This document shows, in pieces, positions 40,692 through 49,060 of a stretch of 63,797 bases of DNA (positions are counted from its first letter, which is position 1; every line of letters begins with the position of its first letter). The DNA is from Scatosoma sp045658805 (GTDB lineage Bacteria; Bacillota; Clostridia; Christensenellales; Borkfalkiaceae): the NCBI GenBank assembly GCA_045658805.1, contig JAZOVQ010000033.1:1-63797 (forward strand), in the 5' to 3' direction. The notes under the pieces were generated by a model. It searched no databases. It saw only the letters and a program-made list of their open reading frames with translations, and was not told the DNA's origin. The translations under genes and the position numbers were made by a program.

Positions 40692-41789
40692 TCAATTCCC
40701 CTTTTCGGGCTTAATTTTGCCCTGTTCAATGCGAATTTTTCTGCATTCCGCGCCATACAAAACACGCTCGGCGTGGGTGCAGGTCAAAATGGTTTGCACG
40801 TCGGAAATGCATTTTAACAGCTTTTTACGGCGAGGCAAATCCAGCTCGCTCATAACGTCGTCCAAAACCAAAATGGGATATTCCCCCGAAAGGGTTTTGA
40901 AAATTTGCACTTCGGCAAGCTTTAACGCCAACGCCGCCGTACGCGTTTGACCTTGCGACGCGTACGATTTTGCGTCCACACCGCCGATAATTACGTCCAA
41001 ATCGTCCCTATGCGGACCCGTCGTCGTAAACCCAAGCCGTAAATCTTTTTCATAATTATTAGACAGCCTGCGCTGTAAAATTTGCGAAATTTCCTCTTCG
41101 TCCCCCTCGTATTTGCGTTCGGGCCGAATGATAAGCTCCTCGCCGCCGTCCGTCAAAAAGGCGTGAAATTCCTTAGCGTAAGGCGCAAGCTGTTCCAAAA
41201 ATTCCGCACGTTTTTTTACGATAACCGCGGCGTATTTGCAAAGCTGCTCGTCCCACACGGGTAGGGTGTCCAAAATGAGCGAAACGTCGTGGTTTTTCAA
41301 AAGAGTGTTTCGTTGATCAAGAATTTTGTTATATCGCAACAACGCCGTATAATACGCAGGCGAGGTTTGCGAAATGGAAATATTCATAAACCGACGGCGT
41401 TCTTCTGGTCCGTCTTGGATTAAACGCAGTTCGCCAGGGGAGAAAAATACGCTGTTGATATGCCCCATTAAATCGGCATTTTTAGCAATTTTACTGCCGT
41501 TTATCCTAATTTCGCGTTTATTTTCGTAAATATCCGCTTCAATAATCACTTTGCCGTAGCGGTTTTCCGCCTCCGCGGTAATTTTTGCCGATTCGGCGCC
41601 CATACGGATAAGCTGTTTGTCGTGGCGAATACGCAAAGAAGCGCCCGTGCACAGGTAAAAGACCGCCTCAGCGCAATTGGTTTTGCCCTGTGCGTTTTTA
41701 CCGAAAAGCACGTTCAAGCCCTCCGAAAAGGTGAACTGTTCGCTCTCATAATTTCTGAAATTTTGCAGGAATAATTTTTTTATTTGCAT
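40692..41789 (-). CDS. recF: DNA replication and repair protein RecF
   Basis: The 365-residue product starts at 41789. It has the SMC-like ATPase with LFGKNAQGKTNCAEAVFYLCTG (Walker A), the long central region, and SQGQTRTAALALKLAEVQ (signature) with ILVLDDVMSELD (Walker B). It loads RecA at gaps. It is divergent from dnaA. In most Firmicutes it follows dnaN, which is absent here. Confidence 0.95.
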   Translation of the reverse strand: MQIKKLFLQNFRNYESEQFTFSEGLNVLFGKNAQGKTNCAEAVFYLCTGASLRIRHDKQLIRMGAESAKITAEAENRYGKVIIEADIYENKREIRINGSKIAKNADLMGHINSVFFSPGELRLIQDGPEERRRFMNISISQTSPAYYTALLRYNKILDQRNTLLKNHDVSLILDTLPVWDEQLCKYAAVIVKKRAEFLEQLAPYAKEFHAFLTDGGEELIIRPERKYEGDEEEISQILQRRLSNNYEKDLRLGFTTTGPHRDDLDVIIGGVDAKSYASQGQTRTAALALKLAEVQIFKTLSGEYPILVLDDVMSELDLPRRKKLLKCISDVQTILTCTHAERVLYGAECRKIRIEQGKIKPEKGN

Positions 41790-41843
41790 AATCCTCAAAA
41801 AACCCGACGAAATCGCTTTCTTTTCCTTGCATTTTGTATTATA

Positions 41844-41872
41844 ATTATAGCAAATAATTTTAGAAAAGACAA
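41844..41872 (-). promoter_or_regulatory. Promoter of recF in the dnaA-recF divergent gap
   Basis: Minus-strand TTGTCT (41872-41867), 17 bases, TATAAT (41849-41844). A second overlapping TATAAT reads in both directions (41838-41845), but I find no good -35 for the dnaA side. Confidence 0.6.
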
Positions 41873-41925
41873 GTTTACGGATAGATAAGTACGGAATAAT
41901 TTACTTCAGGGGGAAGAATTTTTTT

Positions 41926-43260
41926 ATGTCAGAAAATTCTCAATTGCAATTTACGTGGAAACAAATTTTAGAAAAGGCGGAAATGATTATCAATCCGTCC
42001 TCTTTTAACGCATTCATTAAGGGCTTGGAGCCCGTGGATATCGTTGGGCGCAAAATCGTTTTGAAAGCGTTGACGGATATGGCGGCGAACGTTATCGAAA
42101 ACAAGCACGCGGATTCGCTTCGTTCCGCTATCGCAAAATGCGATCTTGGTATCACCGATTTCCGTTTGGTCGTTGAAGGCAGCATGGACCACCCTGTCGA
42201 TTTTGAAGAGGACGCGTCCGATTCTTTCCGCAATGCGCCTATCAACAAAACCTTTACCTTCGATTCCTTCGTGGCTGGCGCAGGCAGTAAGTTTGTGTAC
42301 GCCGCGGCGAAATCGGTTGCCGAACACCCCGGCGAAACCTTTAACCCCCTCTTTATTTACGGGGAATCGGGCTTGGGTAAAACCCACTTAATGCACGCTA
42401 TTGCAAACTACGTTTCGCAACATTATCCCGATAAGAAAGTGTTGTATACGACGTGTGAAAATTTTTTGAACGAATTTATTGATTCCATTGCGCAAAAGAA
42501 CAGCGCGCGTTTCCGTTTCCATTATCGCAACGTTGACGTGCTTATGATTGACGACGTGCAATTTTTAAGAAACAAAACGCAGGTACAGGAAGAATTTTTC
42601 CATACCTTTAACGAGCTGTCGGCACAAAACAAACAAATTGTTTTAACTTCCGACCGCCCTCCCAAAGAAATTGCGACCTTGGAAGAACGTTTGCGTACTC
42701 GTTTTGAAGGCGGTATGATTGCAGACATTCAACCCCCCGATCACGAAACGAAAATTGCCATTTTGAAACGCAAGGCGTTGGATAAAAAATGCCCCGTGCC
42801 CGAAGAAGTGCTTGAATTTTTAGCAATGAATTCCGGTCACGACGTACGTACCTTGGAAGGCAGATTGAACAAGGTTATCTTTGCAAGTAAATTGCACGAA
42901 CAACCCATTACGCTCAACCTTGCCAAGCTTGCGCTTAGCGAATCTATCAACGAAAACGCCGAACAAGAGGACGTTACCGCGGAAAAAGTGGTATCCGCTG
43001 TTTGTACGTATTTCAAACAAAAACGCGAAGATTTAATCGGCAAAGGCAAAAAAGCGGAGCTTGTAAAAGCAAGACAAATTTGCGCTTATTTGCTTTGCGA
43101 AATGCTCTCCCTTCCCCTCGTTGCTGTGGGCAACGTTTTAGGCGGTAGAGATCATACCACCATTATGTATGCACGCGATAAAATGGAAAAGCTGGAAAAG
43201 CTGAACGACCGCGTAGCAAAAGAAATTGACGATATTAAAAATATCGTTTTGAAAAAATAA
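41926..43260 (+). CDS. dnaA: Chromosomal replication initiator DnaA
   Basis: A 444-residue DnaA: N-terminal oligomerisation domain; AAA+ domain with Walker A GESGLGKTH at about 146 and Walker B VLMIDDVQFL; C-terminal DNA-binding domain with GGRDHTTIMYARDK at about 405. It melts oriC and controls initiation. GGGGGA precedes the ATG. Neither dnaN nor rpmH lies next to it, and the 136-base gap to recF contains no DnaA box, so the origin is probably elsewhere. Confidence 0.97.
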   Translation: MSENSQLQFTWKQILEKAEMIINPSSFNAFIKGLEPVDIVGRKIVLKALTDMAANVIENKHADSLRSAIAKCDLGITDFRLVVEGSMDHPVDFEEDASDSFRNAPINKTFTFDSFVAGAGSKFVYAAAKSVAEHPGETFNPLFIYGESGLGKTHLMHAIANYVSQHYPDKKVLYTTCENFLNEFIDSIAQKNSARFRFHYRNVDVLMIDDVQFLRNKTQVQEEFFHTFNELSAQNKQIVLTSDRPPKEIATLEERLRTRFEGGMIADIQPPDHETKIAILKRKALDKKCPVPEEVLEFLAMNSGHDVRTLEGRLNKVIFASKLHEQPITLNLAKLALSESINENAEQEDVTAEKVVSAVCTYFKQKREDLIGKGKKAELVKARQICAYLLCEMLSLPLVAVGNVLGGRDHTTIMYARDKMEKLEKLNDRVAKEIDDIKNIVLKK

Positions 43261-43275
43261 GCTTTTTCAATAATT

Positions 43276-43300
43276 AAAAATAAGGCAATGCCACAGAGAA
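43276..43300 (+). repeat. Sequence matching one end of the MITE-like element
   Basis: These 25 bases match 12197-12221 (end of the duplicated target plus left inverted repeat) with two mismatches: AAAAATAAGGC, then A for T, then ATG, then C for T, then CACAGAGAA. No partner end is found nearby. It could be a relic or a preferred target site. Confidence 0.5.
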
Positions 43301-43305
43301 CAAAT

Positions 43306-45180
43306 ATGTCAATGGTTACGGAAACTTTTTTAGAATATACCGCTGAAGCGGCGGTCATCGGCGCAGGACACGCAGGCTGTGAAGCTGCGTTGGCGTTAGC
43401 GCGCACGGGTATTAAAACCGTACTGTTGACTTTAAACCTCGACAGCATCGGGTTTATGCCCTGCAACGCCTCTATCGGCGGTACGGCAAAAGGCCACCTC
43501 GTCCGCGAAATCGACGCTTTGGGCGGTGAAATGGGTATCGTTGCGGACAATACGGCATTACAAATCCGTATGCTCAACGTCGGCAAGGGCGCGGCGGTGC
43601 AATCCTTACGCGCGCAGTCGGACAAAAACGCTTACCACCGTGAAATGAAGAAAGTGTTGGAAAACACTGAAAATTTGCGTATTATTCAAGCGGAAGTTTC
43701 GGAAATTTTGACGGAAAACGGTAAATGCGTGGGCGTGAAAACGACCTACGGCGGCGTAATTGCCTGCAAAGCGGCTATCCTTTGTACGGGGGTGTATTTA
43801 AACGGCGAAACCATCATTGGGCAGTTTGTGCAAAAATCGGGCCCTAACGGCTTCGCGCCTGCCAATTATTTAACGCAAAATTTAATTGACCTTGGCTTCA
43901 ACGTCCGTCGTTTTAAAACGGGTACGCCTGCAAGATTGGACGGCAGAACGATTGATTATAGCAAATGCGAAATTCAAAACGGCGACGAGGATATCTATCC
44001 TTTTTCGTTTATGCACGACGCGCCGCCCGAAAACAAAGCGCCTTGCTATTTAACCTACACCAACCTCACGACGCACGACGTCATTTTGCAAAACCTTGAC
44101 CGTTCCCCCCTTTACAACGGGACCATTCAATCGACGGGCCCTCGTTATTGCCCTTCCATTGAAACCAAAGTGGTACGCTTTAAGGACAAGGAACGCCACC
44201 AAATTTTCATTGAGCCCGAAGGCGCGGACACCCTCGAAATGTACGTGCAGGGCTTATCCACGTCCATGCCCCACGACGTTCAAAAGGCAATGTACACCTC
44301 CGTTGCAGGGCTGGAACACGCTGAAATTACCCGTTATGGCTACGCTATCGAATACGATTGCATCGACACCCTTGACGTGTTGCCCACGTTAGAATTTAAA
44401 AAAGTGGAAGGCATTTACACGGCAGGACAAATCAACGGCACATCGGGTTATGAAGAAGCGGCGGCGCAGGGCTTAATGGCAGGCTTAAACGCTTCGCTCA
44501 AGCTCCGCGGACTCCCTCCCTTCGTTTTGCGCAGAGATGAAGCGTACATCGGCGTACTTATCGACGACCTCGTAACCAAAGGCACGGACGAACCCTATCG
44601 TATGATGACTTCGCGCGCTGAACACCGCATTTGTTTGCGCCAAGATAATGCTGATTTCCGCTTGACGGAAAAGGGTTACGCTTGCGGTTTAGTAAAAGAA
44701 GACCGTTATCAAAAATATCTCGATAGAAAGGCAAAATACGAGCAATTGCTCGCTTCATTCCAGACACGGGTGCCTCAAAAGGAATGTGCGGCGTTTATTA
44801 TGCGCTACGGCTACGGCGCGCCCAACGGCAGTGTTTCCTATTCGGATATGCTCAAGCGTTCTATCCCCCTCAAGGATATTATGGCGGAATTTAACGTATT
44901 TAATGAATATTCGAAAGACGTTTTGGAAACGGCGGAAATTACCATTCGCTATGAGGGATATTTGAAGCAGGGCTTCGAGCTGATTGAAAAAGCCAAGCGT
45001 TTGGAAGACAAGCTGTTGCCTGCGGATATTGATTATAACGAAATTAAAGGCTTGCGCTTGGAAGCGCAGGAAAAGCTGGATAGAATCCGTCCTTTCAACC
45101 TTGGACAAGCAGGTCGAATTTCGGGTGTAAATCCTGCCGACATTTCCGTGTTAATGGTATATTTGGCAACAAGAAAATAA
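43306..45180 (+). CDS. mnmG: tRNA uridine-34 carboxymethylaminomethyl-modifying enzyme MnmG (GidA)
   Basis: The 624-residue FAD protein has VIGAGHAGCEAALALARTG near its N-terminus, MPCNASIGGTAKGHLVREIDALGG and a TGTPARLDGR region, and a C-terminal helical domain. With MnmE it modifies the wobble uridine. The ATG at 43306 is preferred. An ATG at 43288 would add MPQRTN, encoded by the MITE-end-like sequence, and has SD-like AAGG only two bases away. It follows dnaA in the same direction and ends at a strong terminator. Confidence 0.95.
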   Translation: MSMVTETFLEYTAEAAVIGAGHAGCEAALALARTGIKTVLLTLNLDSIGFMPCNASIGGTAKGHLVREIDALGGEMGIVADNTALQIRMLNVGKGAAVQSLRAQSDKNAYHREMKKVLENTENLRIIQAEVSEILTENGKCVGVKTTYGGVIACKAAILCTGVYLNGETIIGQFVQKSGPNGFAPANYLTQNLIDLGFNVRRFKTGTPARLDGRTIDYSKCEIQNGDEDIYPFSFMHDAPPENKAPCYLTYTNLTTHDVILQNLDRSPLYNGTIQSTGPRYCPSIETKVVRFKDKERHQIFIEPEGADTLEMYVQGLSTSMPHDVQKAMYTSVAGLEHAEITRYGYAIEYDCIDTLDVLPTLEFKKVEGIYTAGQINGTSGYEEAAAQGLMAGLNASLKLRGLPPFVLRRDEAYIGVLIDDLVTKGTDEPYRMMTSRAEHRICLRQDNADFRLTEKGYACGLVKEDRYQKYLDRKAKYEQLLASFQTRVPQKECAAFIMRYGYGAPNGSVSYSDMLKRSIPLKDIMAEFNVFNEYSKDVLETAEITIRYEGYLKQGFELIEKAKRLEDKLLPADIDYNEIKGLRLEAQEKLDRIRPFNLGQAGRISGVNPADISVLMVYLATRK

Positions 45181-45187
45181 AAAAATT

Positions 45188-45219
45188 GGACTTCGGGAAA
45201 TCTTCCCGAAGTCCTTTTT
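45188..45219 (+). terminator. Rho-independent terminator after mnmG
   Basis: GGACTTCGGGAA, ATC loop, TTCCCGAAGTCC, then TTTTT. It is a perfect 12-bp stem. Confidence 0.92.
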
Positions 45220-45272
45220 ATTACAAAGTTATTGCTTCCCCTCTGTTTATTGTATTTCCAAGCAAGAGCCGC

Positions 45273-46226
45273 TTATTTGCTGTGTACAATGTCCTCTTTA
45301 TTGGTTTCGCCTATGATATATTTTGGCCTGCGTTTGGTTTCACGATAAATTTTGGCAATGTATTGCCCCATAATCCCCAAACAGAACAGCTGCACGCCGC
45401 CAACAAACAATATGATACATATCGTCGAGGGCCAGCCCACTACGGACGAATCGGGCACCACCAAGGCGCGGATAAATACCGCCAGCATCGTCACAATGGA
45501 CGCCAACGTCATCAAAATACCGCTCCAAGAAGCAATTTTTAAGGGCGCATCCGAGAAATTGAAAATGCCCTCAAAGGAATATTTTAACAGTTTCCAAAAG
45601 CTCCATTTGGTTTCGCCTGCTACGCGTTCGACGTTTTCATATTCCATCCAGTACGTTCTAAAACCAATCCAACCGAAAATACCTTTGGAGAAACGGTTGG
45701 TTTCGGGCATGGATACAATCGCATCCACCATTTCCTTTTTCATTAAACGGAAATCTCTTGCGCCGTCCACAATGTCGACGTCCGAAATTTTACGCATTAA
45801 GCCGTAAAAACGGCGGGCAAAAAAGGAACGAATTTTGGGTTCCCCTTTTCTCGTCACTCGGCGAGTGGCTACGCTGTCGTATTCCCCCGTTTCCAAAATG
45901 CGGACCATTTCAGGGAGCAACGAGGGCGGATCTTGCATGTCCGCGTCCATAACCGCGGTATAATCCCCCGACGCATTGCAAAAGCCTGCGTACATTGCCG
46001 ATTCCTTGCCGAAATTTCGGGAAAAGGACAAGTATTTCACACGGGTATCCTGCGCCGCTAAGCCTTTCAAAATGTCTAACGTTTTGTCCTTCGAGCCGTC
46101 GTTGACAAACAAAAATTCGAAGGTGTACTCCTTCATTTCAGTTGTTACCCTGTTCAGCTCCTCATAGAAAGGCGGTAACGCCTGTTCCTCGTTGTAACAG
46201 GGAATTATCAAAGAAATTTTCTTCAT
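45273..46226 (-). CDS. GT2 family glycosyltransferase, membrane-anchored
   Basis: The 317-residue product starts at 46226 (MKKISLIIPCYNEEQAL). It has the GT-A nucleotide-sugar motifs FLFVNDGSKDKT and MDADMQDPPSLLPEM, then two C-terminal transmembrane helices. The layout matches the DPM1/GtrB/YkcC group, which transfers a sugar from a nucleotide donor to an undecaprenyl or similar lipid phosphate. The acceptor is not known. It is a single gene with no wall-polymer cluster around it. Confidence 0.9.
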   Translation of the reverse strand: MKKISLIIPCYNEEQALPPFYEELNRVTTEMKEYTFEFLFVNDGSKDKTLDILKGLAAQDTRVKYLSFSRNFGKESAMYAGFCNASGDYTAVMDADMQDPPSLLPEMVRILETGEYDSVATRRVTRKGEPKIRSFFARRFYGLMRKISDVDIVDGARDFRLMKKEMVDAIVSMPETNRFSKGIFGWIGFRTYWMEYENVERVAGETKWSFWKLLKYSFEGIFNFSDAPLKIASWSGILMTLASIVTMLAVFIRALVVPDSSVVGWPSTICIILFVGGVQLFCLGIMGQYIAKIYRETKRRPKYIIGETNKEDIVHSK

Positions 46227-46295
46227 ATCTCTTTTCTTCCTTATTGGGTTGTCAACATTATACAACACTTTCCGACTTTTGTCAATACACAAACC

Positions 46296-46333
46296 CAAAA
46301 AAACACCCTCAAAGCGCAAAACTTTGAGGGTGT
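46296..46333 (-). terminator. Rho-independent terminator after pnp
   Basis: Minus-strand ACACCCTCAAAG pairs with CTTTGAGGGTGT, followed by TTTTTTT. Confidence 0.92.
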
Positions 46334-46350
46334 TTTCGTACTTTTAAAAC

Positions 46351-48450
46351 TTAGTCCATTTTTTCAAGCAACTTCAAGTCGATACCTTTTTCGCCGATCT
46401 TGATAATTTCTACTTTTACCTTGTCGCCGATATTCAAAACGTCTTCCACTTGGTTTACTCTTTGTTCGGAAAGCTTGGAAATGTGTACCATACCGTCTTT
46501 GCCAGGAGCGAATTCAACAAATGCGCCTACCTTGGAAAGGATACGTACAACTACGCCAACGAACATGTCGCCGATTTCGGGATCGTGTGCAATCGATTGA
46601 ACGATAGCCTTTGCGCGTTCTGCGTTTGCAACGTCGCCGTAGCAAGCGATGCATACGGTACCATCTTCTTCGATGTCAATCTTCGTGCCCGTTTGTTCGA
46701 TAATCTTGTTGATAACTTTACCTTGCTTACCAACAACGTCACCGATCTTTTCAGGGTTGATCTTGAAGGTAAGAATCTTAGGTGCATAAACGGAAAGTTC
46801 TTCGCTAACCGTAGGAATGCATTCAAGCATTTTGCCAAGAATGTGCTTTCTTGCTTCTTGCGCTTGCGCAATTGCATCGAGCATGATTTGTTCGGAGATA
46901 CCCTTGATCTTGATATCCATTTGGATAGCCGTGATACCCTTGTCCGTACCTGCTACCTTAAAGTCCATATCGCCAAGGAAGTCTTCCAAGCCTTGGATAT
47001 CCGTCATGATAACGTATTTGCCCGTTTCAGCGTCCTTTACAAGACCCATTGCGCAACCTGCAACGGGCGCTTTAATGGGAACGCCTGCGTCCATAAGCGA
47101 CATCGTCGAACCGCATACCGATGCCATCGAGGACGAACCGTTGGAGGACATAATGTCGGATACCACGCGGATTGCATACGGGAATTCTTCGGGGGAAGGA
47201 ATTACGGGAACCAATGCACGTTCAGCAAGCGCGCCGTGACCGATTTCACGACGGCCAGGGCTTCTAAGCGCTTTCGCTTCACCCGTCGAATAGCCGGGGA
47301 AGTTGTATTGGTGCATATATCTCTTTTCTTCTTCTTCGTCAAGACCTTCCATTCTTTGTGCTTCGCCAAGCATACCAAGCGTACAGGTCGTAAGCGCTTG
47401 CGTTTGGCCTCTCGTGAAGATAGCCGAACCGTGTACTCTGGGAAGGATACCGTGTTCACACCAGATAGGACGAACTTCGGTAAGCTTTCTGCCGTCAGGA
47501 CGAACGCCGTCGAAAATCTTTGCGCGTACAATGCCCTTAACGATATAATAAATGGAATCCTTTACTTCGCGCATTTGGTCGGGATAGATTTCAGCGAAAT
47601 GTTCGATAATTTCCGCTTCAGCCGCCGCCTGCTTCACTTGACGTTCTTGTCTATCGAACGTATCAAGCGCTGCGTAGAGCTTGTCGTAGCCGTATGCTTT
47701 TACCGCTGCGTCAAGGTCTTCGGGAATATGGTAAAGTTCCATTTCCTTCTTAGGCTTGCCAACTGCGGGAACGATTTCGTCTGCAATCCAAGCGCATACT
47801 TTCTTAATTTCTTCGTGACCGAACATGATTGCGCCAACCATTTCCGCGTCGGTAACTTCGTTTGCGCCAGCTTCGATCATGAGGATAGCGTCGGACGTAC
47901 CAGCGAGGTTCAAATGAATGGTGCTCTTTGCACGTTCTTCAACGTTGGGGTTGATAACGTATTTGCCCTCAACGCAACCAACAACAACCGAACCCGTAGG
48001 ACCTGCCCAAGGAATATCGGAGATGGAAAGCGCGATAGAGGAACCTACCATTGCCAAAGGTTCGGGAGGGATATCAGGATCAACGGACAATGCGGTAGCC
48101 ACTACCACTACGTCGTTGAAAATTCCCTTAGGGAACAAGGGACGGATAGGACGGTCGATAAGACGGCTGGTCAAGATAGCCTTATCGGACGCTCTGCCTT
48201 CACGCTTTTTGAAACCGCCGGGGATTTTACCTACGGCGAACATTTTTTCTTCATAATCAACGGAAAGGGGGAAGAAGTCCATACCTTCTCTTGCCGTTTC
48301 CGACATACATACCGATACGTGCACTGCCGTATCACCGCAACGTACCAAACAAGCGCCGTTTGCTTGTTCTGCGTATTTACCGATTTCTACGATAAGTTCT
48401 TTACCTGCATAGTCCGTTTTAAACGTTCTGCTGTTTTCTAAATTTGGCAT
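46351..48450 (-). CDS. pnp: Polyribonucleotide nucleotidyltransferase (PNPase)
   Basis: A 699-residue PNPase with two RNase PH cores (MDFFPLSVDYEEKMFAVGKIPGG; RTDKRD-like region GVRPDGRKLTEVRP), a KH domain (IGDVVGKQGKVINKI) and a C-terminal S1 domain (GDMFVGVVVRILSKVGAFVEF). It degrades RNA from 3' ends phosphorolytically. The gene follows rpsO, the conserved order in most bacteria, after an rpsO terminator. Confidence 0.97.
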   Translation of the reverse strand: MPNLENSRTFKTDYAGKELIVEIGKYAEQANGACLVRCGDTAVHVSVCMSETAREGMDFFPLSVDYEEKMFAVGKIPGGFKKREGRASDKAILTSRLIDRPIRPLFPKGIFNDVVVVATALSVDPDIPPEPLAMVGSSIALSISDIPWAGPTGSVVVGCVEGKYVINPNVEERAKSTIHLNLAGTSDAILMIEAGANEVTDAEMVGAIMFGHEEIKKVCAWIADEIVPAVGKPKKEMELYHIPEDLDAAVKAYGYDKLYAALDTFDRQERQVKQAAAEAEIIEHFAEIYPDQMREVKDSIYYIVKGIVRAKIFDGVRPDGRKLTEVRPIWCEHGILPRVHGSAIFTRGQTQALTTCTLGMLGEAQRMEGLDEEEEKRYMHQYNFPGYSTGEAKALRSPGRREIGHGALAERALVPVIPSPEEFPYAIRVVSDIMSSNGSSSMASVCGSTMSLMDAGVPIKAPVAGCAMGLVKDAETGKYVIMTDIQGLEDFLGDMDFKVAGTDKGITAIQMDIKIKGISEQIMLDAIAQAQEARKHILGKMLECIPTVSEELSVYAPKILTFKINPEKIGDVVGKQGKVINKIIEQTGTKIDIEEDGTVCIACYGDVANAERAKAIVQSIAHDPEIGDMFVGVVVRILSKVGAFVEFAPGKDGMVHISKLSEQRVNQVEDVLNIGDKVKVEIIKIGEKGIDLKLLEKMD

Positions 48451-48605
48451 TGTAAAAATTCTCCTTGTCTAATAATTCTTTTTTGTTCTTGTCCGCTTGC
48501 GTCACCCGACGGCAAGCAGTGCCAATTGACGGCGACAACGGATAGCCTATGCCGTAGCTTGTCCGCTCTACCGAAAATTGAGGGGGTGATTTTTCCTACA
48601 TATCA

Positions 48606-48635
48606 CAAAAAAGAGCGAGTTAAAACAACCCGCCC
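48606..48635 (-). terminator. Rho-independent terminator between rpsO and pnp
   Basis: Minus-strand GGGCGGGTT, GTTTT loop, AACTCGCTC, then TTTTTT. Confidence 0.8.
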
Positions 48636-48648
48636 TTTCGTGCTTGCA

Positions 48649-48903
48649 TTATTTTCTAAGACCCAACTTTTCAACGATGGCTCTGTATCTCATAATATCT
48701 TTTTCTTTAAGATAATCGAGAAGACCACGACGTTTACCTACCATCTTCAAAAGACCGCGGCGGGAGTGGTTGTCCTGCTTGTGGAGCTTAAGGTGTTCGT
48801 TGAGGTGGTTGATTCTTTGCGTAAGCAAAGCGATCTGTACTTCGGGCGAACCGGTGTCGCCTTCGTGAGTTGCATACTGTGCGATAATTTCATTCTTTTC
48901 CAT
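48649..48903 (-). CDS. rpsO: 30S ribosomal protein S15
   Basis: An 84-residue S15 with DTGSPEVQIALLTQRINHL and HKQDNHSRRGLLKMVGKRR, the rRNA-binding signature. It binds 16S rRNA helices h20-h22 early in assembly. AGGAGG precedes the ATG, and the leader upstream is structured, which may allow autoregulation. Confidence 0.98.
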   Translation of the reverse strand: MEKNEIIAQYATHEGDTGSPEVQIALLTQRINHLNEHLKLHKQDNHSRRGLLKMVGKRRGLLDYLKEKDIMRYRAIVEKLGLRK

Positions 48904-48985
48904 TTCTTTTTATCCTCCTATGGAATGTATATCGTACTGCTAAGCAAGCCGTGGAGAATCGAACCGCTTGGCAGCCGTTATTCCT
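48904..48985 (-). other. Structured rpsO leader
   Basis: On the transcript GGAAT (48984-48980) can pair with ATTCC (48926-48922) near the ribosome site, with smaller CTGC/GCAG and CAAGC/GCTTG pairings inside. S15 autoregulatory leaders are known in several phyla; I cannot match this one to a described class. Confidence 0.4.
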
Positions 48986-49014
48986 ATTTTAACACATTCT
49001 TGACCGAATGTAAA
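48986..49014 (-). promoter_or_regulatory. Sigma-A-type promoter of rpsO
   Basis: Minus-strand TTTACA (49014-49009), 17 bases, TAAAAT (48991-48986). Confidence 0.65.
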
Positions 49015-49060
49015 TTATTTTTAAGCCGTTTTTGCTTGTTTTTTATACTTTTATCGAAAT

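Noticed and set aside
41799..41925. Replication origin between recF and dnaA
   Set aside because: The gap is AT-rich but has no DnaA boxes or repeated 13-mers.
48945..48975. tRNA-like GGTTCGATTC word on the minus strand upstream of rpsO
   Set aside because: The bases around it do not form a T-stem and no acceptor or anticodon arm is present; it lies within the rpsO leader.
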